This document shows, piece by piece, positions 56,451-64,000 of a DNA stretch of 64,000 nt (positions within the stretch are counted from its first letter, which is position 1; each line of letters opens with the position of its first letter). Location: contig CM065323.1 of assembly GCA_033032175.1 (NCBI GenBank), forward strand, positions 1,116,001 through 1,180,000. Direction: 5' to 3'. A program made the translations under genes and the position numbers. The DNA is from Saturnia japonica (Eukaryota > Arthropoda > Insecta > Lepidoptera > Saturniidae). The notes under the pieces were generated by a model. The model made no database searches and was not told the DNA's origin. It saw nothing but the letters and a program-made list of their open reading frames with translations.

Positions 56451-56508
56451 ATTTAAATTCGGAACGTCCGCGCACGTGCGTCTTCCAAACACGATTCCGA
56501 ATTTAAAT
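56451..56508. repeat. Perfect 14-bp inverted repeat with CpG-rich loop
   Basis: Left arm ATTTAAATTCGGAA (56451-56464) and right arm TTCCGAATTTAAAT (56495-56508) are exact inverse complements. The 30-nt loop contains GCGCACGTGCG, with the palindromic E-box CACGTG at its middle. See findings. Confidence 0.9.
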
Positions 56509-57584
56509 TAAGAATTCTAGCTTATCTATTGTTATATATATTATTTTTAATATAATTAATTTATTTAAAAAAAAAATATGATGGCTAGGTCACAACGCGA
56601 TTCAGCCAGGCGATCGACTGTATTTAGTATGGTCGAGTACGAAAGAGTCCATATGCTCTTGACCTTGCGTTGGTCTCGAGTCTCGATCGAACTGAACCGG
56701 CGTTTGGTTCAGGCCGCGTGTTTTATAATAACGCATTACTGTTGTCATAACATTTAACAGTGTGCGACTGCGGACGCGACAGCTAGACGCAACAGTGCGC
56801 GATGCTCGGAATGCTTCGATGTAAACTTTCAGAACTTCAGCGCTGTCCTATATCTATATTTTATATTATATTGAGTTGAGATATCGCAGGTTCGATCCCC
56901 TTATAGGAGTAGCTTTGTGTGACGAATATGATTATCATTTTTCATTTAGAAGTCGAGTGGAAAAATGTTTTTTCTTTTTTTTTTCAGTTCAGTTTATTTA
57001 TTTATTTATGAAAAAATGGACGGCCAGTGGCCAATGCACTGTATTATATTAATATTTACAAAATCAAAACATTTTTCAGTGTATTTGCCTTTTATAGCCA
57101 TCACCGCATGCTTCATTTGTGACCTTACTGAATACATATATATTTTTTATATTTTATGTCATAAATCACTGTTGGAGCCAGTAATGATAATAAAAAAGCC
57201 AAAATGTCCAACAAAATTATTAAAAAATGTACACCGTAAATACAAACACAAAATAAAGCTGAATATGTCAAGAAAAAAAAATAAAAAAATTAATCAGAGA
57301 TGGCTGATCCCGAATCGCGATAAATCTTAAGAGAGCCATTGAGAACGCTTTATCGACATGTTTATGGTGATCGTGTTCTAATCGGGAATAGTTCCCTAAC
57401 ACCCCGCTTGATAACTCGGTATACACCAACTGTATTGGTTTCGTATTACTATGACCCCAGCATGCGGGGAAGGAGTTTGGAAGGATAGGTTTGTCGGCCA
57501 CTCACCTCTGGCTCGTTGATGATGGTTGTCATGGCTTCTAGGCACTTTTTTTTATTTTTAGAACTGACTACACTGTTATCCTGA
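56509..57584. other. GC-richer non-coding blocks, no recognised gene
   Basis: 56590-56830 has several CpG-rich blocks (CGATCGACTG, CTCGAGTCTCGATCGAAC, GCGACTGCGGACGCGACAGC), promoter-like but without a clear TATA or exon. A 121-codon + frame (56965-57330) is lysine- and isoleucine-rich, AT-driven and unrecognised. A splice-like - strand segment near 57530-57500 (MTTIINEPE) was examined and not accepted. Confidence 0.35.
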
Positions 57585-57725
57585 GGGGCTCTAAACAAAT
57601 AGAGCCGCTGATGGCTTTTACAGCTTTACCGGGCTGGCACTGCACATCACGCATTGTTGATAGCATATGGAATTCCGGGGTTTGGGAAGTCCGAGCTTAA
57701 TGATTGTTTGTATGTTTGTTTTTCC
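57585..57725 (+). repeat. Short repeat related to 27490-27600
   Basis: 'AGAGCCGCTGATGGCTTTTA' then CAGCTTTACCGGGCTGGCAC parallels 27510-27545. The segment ends at a GTTTGTATGTTTGTTTTTCC stretch like that in family D, so the two families may belong to one element. Confidence 0.45.
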
Positions 57726-58139
57726 GATGTGCTCCGTACAGCGACGCGGCTTTGTCTTTTTTTAACTGTAATTCGTCGCGCGTGAGTTTTAGTTTTTTTA
57801 TATATATAGATGGCGGTAAGTGGAATAAAACAGCTAAATAAAGCGCTAGATTAGAAAGGAAGGATTTTGCATAGTCCAGGTCGCGACACAGCCAAGCGCG
57901 ACATTGTGTATGGTATTCGCGATCCTGTCAGAAACAATTGCCGTAATCTAGCATTTTTTTTTTAATTTTCCTTATTCCTTAGAGTTAAAAATGTTACAAT
58001 ATAAACATTACATGAACACGTAATGTTTGAAAAGGTATTCCCTGTTTTAAAGTGTTCCGGATCTAAATTCAAAGTTATTTGATTTTTCATGAAAGAAAAG
58101 TTTTTGGCCCTAAGAAGACACTTTTTTTTATATCGCTAT
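57726..58139. other. No recognised gene
   Basis: 57840-57930 holds AGTCCAGGTCGCGACACAGC and GCGCGACATTGTGTATGGTA, resembling 56590-56650 (GGTCACAACGCGATTCAGCC, 'GCGATCGACTGTATTTAGTA') in block order; a possible degenerate repeat pair. The rest is AT-rich. Confidence 0.35.
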
Positions 58140-58425
58140 AGGTTTAGCGTTGTGGCCAAAATCTCACCTGATTTTTTAAGTGACGATGTGACCCAAGATG
58201 GTAGCATGCTAAGTCTAGTGGGAGACTGGGTCCTCAAATGAAGCTGCCAGGACTCACCTGTGTTTAGCGACAGATTTTCAACTAGCTAGGCGGGCATTAC
58301 AAAAAGCCCTACCACCATGCTATGGTAACATCACGATGGGATTCGAACTCTTGCCGATCGACGCGGAGTCCGTACACACTATAACCATGCTATACCAACT
58401 GTGCCACCATTGCTTAAGAATATTA
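58140..58425 (-). mobile_element. SINE type 2, - strand, nearly complete
   Basis: Read in - orientation: tRNA-like head near 58400-58330 with B box AGAGTTCGAATCCC, then CATAGCATGGTGGTAGGGCT, GTCGCTAAACACAGGTGAGT, CCCACTAGACTTAGCATGCT, and AATCAGGTGAGATTTTGGCC. The head's A box is weak. Confidence 0.65.
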
Positions 58426-58429
58426 TGCC

Positions 58430-58700
58430 AACATTATACCTAACCACCGGTTAGGTAACTCGATCAGGTTTATCTTTTTTATTATCTGTACTAATAATAT
58501 TTGCAGTTAATATAAATATTAATAATTTAGTGAATGCACTGCTGAGAGGCAGTTACTTCCAGACATCACATTCATTCACGAAATGATCCACTCGATAAGA
58601 ACTTTTTGACAATAAAACCTGCTTAAAATTGTCATTGTACGTATTGTCTGGAAAATCACTAATGTGCTTTGGGATCTTAATAGAACATATTACTTAAAAA
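58430..58700 (-). pseudogene. Jockey-like LINE ORF2 C-terminus and 3' UTR
   Basis: On the - strand: KIPKHISDFPDNTYNDNFKQ, VLLSKSSYRVDHFVNECDVW and a stop, as in the copy at 52915-53390; then 3' UTR with AACCGGTGGTTAGG. Adjacent to a SINE on one side and a mariner on the other. Confidence 0.6.
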
Positions 58701-58780
58701 ACTTTTATTGCTCTTAATAAGAATAAAACACGAAATTCTATTTATACTTTCGTATTTGATGAGGGTTATATATATGTATA

Positions 58781-60036
58781 GGTCCTTACATATGAAATTA
58801 GCGTTTTGTCGTAATGACCACTTTGATCTGAAATATCTCCTCTTTGTTTAAGAATTCCAAATTCTAATTTATAAATTCATTTAGCTGGTACATTTGAGTT
58901 TTGAAAACATTAATTCATTTGTTTTTTCCTCATAATTTTTTTTCTTTGGCGTCGCTTATTATCGCACAATGGAAAACATGAAATATCGGTATATTTACGA
59001 TTATGAATTCTACCGTGGCACCAGTGCTGCAGAAACAGCTCGAATGATGAGTACGGCGCTGGTGTCGCAAAAGAGAGAACGGCACGTTTTTGGTTTCAAC
59101 GTTTTCGTTCTGGAAAATTCGACCTTCAGAACCAACCCCGTGGACGGCTGGAGACCAAAGTGGAAAATGAAGAATTAAAGGCTATTGTGGAAGCGGATCC
59201 ATCGCAAAGCACTTCAGAGATAGCTGCGCAGTCTTCGGGCTAAATGATAAAACTGTATTAATCCACTTGAAGCACATCAGAAAAGTAAAAGAACTTGAAC
59301 AATGGGTACCTCATGAATTGAGTGAATCGAACTTGCAAAGACGCGTCAACTGCTGTGTTACTGTGCTCAACTGACACAATAATGAAGGGATTTTAAATCG
59401 AAGTGGATACTGTACGATAATCGGAAGCACTCGTCGCAATGGTTGAACCCTGTACACCCAGCCAAATCCTGCTCTAAACGAAAATAGACTCAGAAAAAGT
59501 TACTTGTGAATGTTTGGTGGACTAGCGCCGGTGTCATTCACTACAGCTTTCTAAAATTTATCCAAACGATTATGGCAGATATCTATTCAACTGCAAACCA
59601 TGAAAGAAGAACTAGCTGCTAAACAACTGAGATTGGTCAATCGCTCTAGGCCACTGCTGCTTCACGACAACGCAAGACCACACACTGCACAACAAACAAC
59701 CACTAAGTTAGATGAGCTACAATTGGAATGTCTGCGACATCCACCATACTCCCCGGACCTTGCTCCAACAGATTACCATTTTTTCTGGAATTTGGTCAAC
59801 TTCTTACAAGGAAAAAAATTCAACTCCGATGCGGTAGTCCAGACCACCTTCAAAGAGTTTATTGATTCTCGCCCCCATGGTTTTTTTAGTAAAGGGATCA
59901 ATGAGCTACCTATGAGATGGCAATAGTGCATAGACAACAACGGTGCATACTTTGAATTAATTAAATATATTTAAAAAAAAAAAATTGAGAGTGTATATTC
60001 CTCCCGTACAAAACGCCAATTTCATATGTAAGGACC
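58781..60036 (+). mobile_element. Full-length mariner element (cecropia-like)
   Basis: TIRs of 29 bp, left GGTCCTTACATATGAAATTA... (58781-58809), right its inverse (60008-60036), with one mismatch. TA flanks both ends (58779-58780 and 60037-60038), the mariner target duplication. Length 1256 bp, the standard size. It contains a decayed transposase in + orientation. Confidence 0.95.
58969..59926 (+). pseudogene. Mariner transposase, broken by stops and frameshifts
   Basis: Starts MENMKYRYIYDYEFYRGTSA, the N-terminal helix-turn-helix region, and breaks at 59178. Later pieces are recognisable: ELEQWVPHELSESNLQRRVN, KWILYDNRKHSSQW (first catalytic Asp), LLVNVWWTSAGVIHYSFL, then in the last frame (59600-59926) LLLHDNARPHTAQQ (second Asp) and PPYSPDLAPTDYHFF (third Asp). 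Exactly 34 residues lie between the second and third Asp: D34D, as in true mariners. The 'WVPHEL' and 'YSPDLAPTDYHFF' motifs are intact, but about five frame breaks or stops make it inactive. The family is cecropia/Hsmar1-like by motif. No sign of host use. Confidence 0.92.
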
Positions 60037-60420
60037 TAATAATATGTAAAAATAATCGTTTATTTAGTTATTCGTCTGTCTCGATGTCGCAGGAATTTAA
60101 CATTTACTCTTTTTCTTAATTTATGGATATTTAAAACAAATCTCTTTTAGTTATCTTATGATCCATTAATCACTAATTATATTTAAATAATTTATGTGTT
60201 CAACTTTAATTAATGAAGTGGGAACATTGTAAAGTTTTGTTCATTAAATTGAAAAAATAAATAATTAAAAACCCATTTGTTTGACACCATGATGAATCAA
60301 TTATCAGATTAACAGCGGCAGATAATAAATGTAATTTGTGTTTATTGGTAGAAAATATTATTTATTGTTATAAGTATAAAAAATACAACTTGCAAGTTTT
60401 TTTCCTTATTCCTTATTGCG
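60037..60420. other. No recognised gene
   Basis: AT-rich spacer between the mariner and the LINE; probably host sequence. Confidence 0.4.
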
Positions 60421-60500
60421 TCGTTTCCTTAAGTGCGTGACCAGGCGACTGTGAGTGGTACTGCTACTGGTAAAAAAAATAACAAACATTTCACCCTTCG

Positions 60501-61764
60501 ATGTTTCTCTCACGTGTTAGAAGTAACTCGATGCCTAAACAAAGCCTAACTATTTGTTCAAAAAGTATTGAAAAACCAATCAACCAGGCTGAAAAGCGAG
60601 ATGAAGAATACCTCGAAGAATTAACATGTCCATCATGGCAGAGAGTACCTGTCCATAGAAATTCAAAGAAAAGGAAAATGCTAAAGAGGGGCTCTCCAGA
60701 AGAAATTAAGACCTCAAACAGATTTACTGAACTAAGCGTTGACATGTGTGAGGACAATGCAAAATCTGAAAATAAGAAATCCTACAAACCTCCCCTTATT
60801 GTTTTGTATGGCATAGATGACGTTAGCAAACTAACAGAACTTCTCGAAACTGTTACAGAAAGAACTCAATTTACATATAGAACTGTAAACAAGAACTAGC
60901 TAAGAATCAGCTGTACGGACGTAGAAACTTATAAAAAAGTTATAGCTATAGTCAGAGAGAAAAATTTCATAGGCCATATATTCAACAGGAAAGAAGAGCG
61001 TTGTTTTGGAATAGTAATACAAAACCTACACCCGTCCACTCCTATACAGAATATAAGAGAAGAAATCGAAAACACTGGTAATATTGTAACAGGAGAAATT
61101 ATAAATGCTAAATTTGGAAAAGATAACAGACCGACATCTACTTTCTTTGTCAATCTTATGCCAAGGCCGAAGAACAAAAGTGTTAAAGAACTAAAATATA
61201 TATATCACTAAGCAATAATAATTGAAGACCCAAGAAAAAAACGTTCTTTAGTACAATGCCATAGATGCCAACAATACGGACATACAAAAATTATTGCATG
61301 CGGCCCTACCGTTGTGTTAAGTGTGGACAATCACATAAAACCTCTGATTGTACCAAGAAGGATCGTAACACTCCAGCTATGTGTGCTTTATGTCAAGGAC
61401 CACACCCAGCTAACTTTAAAGGTAGCCAAGTATACAGAGAAATACTTGCAAGAAAAACTCAAAATAGACCGAGTATGGAGAGTGGACAAATTAACAACTG
61501 TACAGTTCCTGATATAAGCACGCTAATCACGCAACCACTTAAAAGAATTCAGTACGGGTAAATTCCGCACAAACAGTTAACAAAACTTATGCTGAAACAG
61601 CAAAATGCACAAACAAAACCAATACAGAAAAAGATATGTCACACACAACAGAACTAACATTAAAAGAAATACTCATAAATCAGTCGATAAAATTCGACCA
61701 AGTCATTCAACAAATGAGCTCCATGATGGATCTCATGGTGAAACTAATTAACAAGCTTGCTTAA
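60501..61764 (+). pseudogene. Jockey-like ORF1 (gag), frameshifted
   Basis: Opens MFLSRVRSNSMPKQSLTICS (60501), reads to a stop at 60899, and continues in other frames: EKNFIGHIFNRKEERCFGIV, INAKFGKDNRPTSTFFVNLM, then CHRCQQYGHTK (first knuckle). After a shift come CVKCGQSHKTSDC and CALCQGPHPANFKG (second and third knuckles). The middle 'TYKKVIAIVREKNF..' to 'FFVNLMP' corresponds to the RNA-recognition-like part of Jockey gag. The C-terminus ends ...MVKLINKLA with TAA at 61762-61764. Binding of element RNA is the family role. At least three frame breaks. Confidence 0.85.
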
Positions 61765-61772
61765 TAGCTTCA

Positions 61773-64000
61773 TTAAGGATAGCGACTTGGAACACCAACG
61801 GACTAGTCCCAAATAAAAATGAAATTGAACAGTTAATAAGAGAACACCAGCTTGACGCTGTCTTAGTATCAGAGACACACTGTACCAGCTCTTCAAATAT
61901 TAAAATACGAGGATACCACACTTATCTGACAAATCACCCTGATGGAAGGGGCCATGCTGGAACATCAGTGATAGTTAAAAATACAATTAAACACCATGTA
62001 TTACAAGAATTCCGAACAGATTATATTCAGGCTAGCACAGTGGCAATCGAAGATAATTGTGGACACTTGAATCTCTTTGCTATTTATTGCCCACCTCGAC
62101 ATACAATATCGGAACATATGTTCACTCACTGTTTGAATCTTTAGGACACCGGTTTGTAGCTGGAGACGACTGGAACTCAAAGCACACACATTGGGGATCA
62201 CGCCTCACAACGACTCGAGGAAGACAGTTAAAACTAAGCATAGATGAAAACAACCTAATGCCACTGTCTTCTTCAGAACCAACGTATTAGCCAACAGACA
62301 CAAAAAAAAAAACAAGACTTATTAGATTTCTTTATAGTGAAGGGTATGTCAGGGCACTATCTTCAAGTTGACCCATGCTGGGATAGCTCTTCCGACCATA
62401 CTCCAGTACCCTTGACAATCAGTACAATGGTCATTAATTGTGAAGTACAAGATAGACTCTATAATAAATACACTGACTGGGAATCATTCCGTGATTTCAT
62501 AGAAAACAACAACCAACTGTCCCTTAAAACACCAGAAGATATTAATAACGTAACAAAACATATAACTGTGCTCATACAAAAAGCATGTTGGAAAAATACT
62601 CCTGACATTAAAAATCTACCTAAAACCAATAACCAACCTGTACTCATAAAACAAAAAGTACTTCAGAAAAGAAGATTACGTCGAGTGTGGCACCAAAATA
62701 GACTAAAGGAGGACAAAATTAGACTTGATAAGGCTGCCTCGGAACTAAGGGAATCTCTACAAAAATGGCGTGAAACTACCCTAGAGACCAAATTGGAATA
62801 CCTCACAGCTACTGCATCTACAGGCTTACTCTCTTTGGAAATTCTCTAAAGGCTACAACAGACCACAAGAAGCAAAGCTTCCAATAAGAAAAAGTGACAA
62901 CAGCTGGGCTAGAACGGCACAAGAAAAGTGTAACACATTTGCCCAACATCTGGCAGAAGTCTTCACTCCAAACGCACCAAAAAATCCCAATGGCTTTGAA
63001 GATACAATACAATTGACACTGGAGCAAGTATACCAGCTCTCTCCACCACCAAAGCAAACAACTGCGCCGGAGATCTGAAGACTTATTAGAGATCTAAAAG
63101 ATAAAAAAGCTCCTGGCTTTGATTTAATCACAAAAGAAATACTAAGAGAGTTGCCTAAAAGGCTATAATTCTTTTTACCACCCTATTTAATGGTATATTG
63201 AGGACTCAACACTACCCAGATGTATGGAAAATTTCCCAAATAACCATGATACATAAAATGGGTAAGCCAGCAAACGTAGTGACCTCCTATAGGCCAATTA
63301 GTCTACTGCCCACTATATCGAAACTTTTTGAAAAGGTCCTACTGAGAAGAATCCTTCCAATATTAACAAAAAACAACCAACCATGTCTGGCATAAGAGGC
63401 TTTTGTATAAAATTAGGAAAAACCTGCCACACAGCTATTTTCCCTTATTAAAGTCCTACCTAACAACACGGATCTTTCAAGTGAAAGAAGCAGATGCAAA
63501 ATCAACCTTCTATGAAATAAAAGCAGGTGTACCACAAGGGTCTGTCTTAAGCCCAGTCCTGTACACATTCTACACTGATCTTCCCGAAGTATCAGGTCTT
63601 AGTACTGCTACATATGCTGACGATACTGCTATTTTGGCTAGCGACAGCGATCCTGGTAAAGCATCACTAGCCCTACAGCATGGCCTCGACCAAATAACAA
63701 ACTGGCTACAAATGTGGCGAATTCAAGCCAGCGCCTCAAAGTCGGTCTACGCGACCTTTACATTGAGGAAAGGAAACTGCCCACCTGTTCAACTTGAGAA
63801 CTCTATACTCCCACATAGCGAATGTGTAAAATATTTAGGTCTAAATCTAGATCGGCGTTTAACATGGAAACATCACATAAAGACAAAAAGAGAGGAACTA
63901 AACCTGAGATACAGAAATCTGAACTGGCTGGTTGGACGAAACACCAAACTATCAACAGATAATAAGTTACTAATATATAAAACAATACTTAAGCCGGTAT
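61773..64000 (+). pseudogene. Jockey-like ORF2 (endonuclease-reverse transcriptase), frameshifted
   Basis: Begins LRIATWNTNGLVPNKNEIEQ (61773), with endonuclease residues N in WNTNG, E in VSETH, D in GDDWNSKHTHWG (after a shift near 62110) and SDH in SSSDHTPVP (next shift near 62300). Then a helical linker to 62849. Reverse transcriptase pieces: KAPGFDLITKEIL (63107), SYRPISLLPTISKLFEKVLL (63285), VPQGSVLSPVLYTFYTDLP (63530), catalytic YADD at 63613-63624, and KYLGLNLDRRLTWKHHIKT after it. At least five frame breaks; the C-terminus is outside the window. Endonuclease nicks the target and RT copies the RNA there; this copy cannot. The likely ORF2 start triplet next to the gag stop reads ATA, not ATG. 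Confidence 0.9.

Larger units (their letters stand above)
60421..64000 (+). mobile_element. Jockey-like LINE, ORF1 and ORF2, cut by window edge
   Basis: A gag ORF with CCHC knuckles is followed directly by an ORF with AP endonuclease and reverse transcriptase blocks, the layout of Jockey-clade non-LTR elements. The 5' end is probably near 60421 (GCGTCGTTTCCTTAAGTGCG); GCGACTGTGAGTGGTAC may be an internal promoter region, inferred. Multiple frameshifts make this copy dead. Its 3' end lies beyond the window. Confidence 0.9.

Noticed and set aside
56965..57330. 121-codon + frame as a gene
   Set aside because: Composition is driven by AT-richness (Ile, Lys, Phe, Tyr), with no domain, and a T-run at its start.
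57490..57540. - strand segment with acceptor-like CCTAG, ATG ACA ACC ATC ATC AAC GAG CCA GAG and donor GTGAGT, as a possible start exon of the transporter
   Set aside because: It ends in phase 0, and joining it to 40869 puts exon 1 in a frame that meets a stop before the known start. The acceptor has no pyrimidine tract. It could only be a 5' non-coding exon.
1..64000. CRISPR array, prophage or bacterial-type defence system
   Set aside because: No regularly spaced direct repeats with unique spacers; the only array (44028-45108) has no spacers. Introns, SINEs and LINEs show an animal genome.

Overview
The window is nuclear DNA from an insect, most probably a moth or butterfly. It is AT-rich, has large introns, and most of its length is old transposon debris. 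Host exons are short, GC-richer islands bounded by GT/AG splice sites. The repeats (tRNA-headed SINEs, Jockey/RTE-like LINE tails, cecropia- and mori-like mariners, a Tigger/pogo element, Helitron-like short repeats) are types I associate with lepidopteran genomes. That assignment is knowledge plus inference; no species is named.

Two host genes are supported. (1) On the + strand, two consecutive exons at 14155-14272 and 14516-14618 encode the PH-domain part of a neurobeachin/LRBA-family protein (Drosophila rugose). A possible further exon lies at 7629-7690. The BEACH exon that should follow was not found in the remaining 49 kb. (2) On the - strand, a complete four-exon sugar transporter of the Tret1-like (SLC2/MFS) family runs from a start codon at 40796 to a stop ending at 19544. 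Splicing gives 1542 nt (513 residues) with every junction in phase. Intron 1 is 14.5 kb and full of transposons. If the neurobeachin gene continues rightward past the window, the transporter is nested antisense in one of its introns.

Layout: 0-7 kb LINE ORF1 remnant, LINE tails, SINEs and an unclassified TIR element; 7-15 kb the neurobeachin region with repeats; 15-19.5 kb LINE and SINE fragments and the transporter 3' side; 19.5-41 kb the transporter, whose intron 1 holds a Tigger element (33360-35381) between two inverted mariner remnants; 41-46 kb repeats and a 15-copy minisatellite (44028-45108); 46.2-46.9 kb two similar TATA-containing, CpG-rich segments facing away from each other; 47-58 kb mostly non-coding with repeats and a long inverted repeat at 56451-56508; 58.8-60.0 kb a full-length but dead mariner; 60.4-64 kb a Jockey-like LINE with gag, endonuclease and reverse transcriptase, broken by frameshifts and cut by the window edge.

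I saw no rRNA gene, functional tRNA gene, CRISPR array or bacterial-type system. The most unusual structures are the divergent twin promoter-like segments, the Helitron-like family with a covarying 3' hairpin, the minisatellite grown next to a LINE 3' end, and the antisense nested-gene layout.
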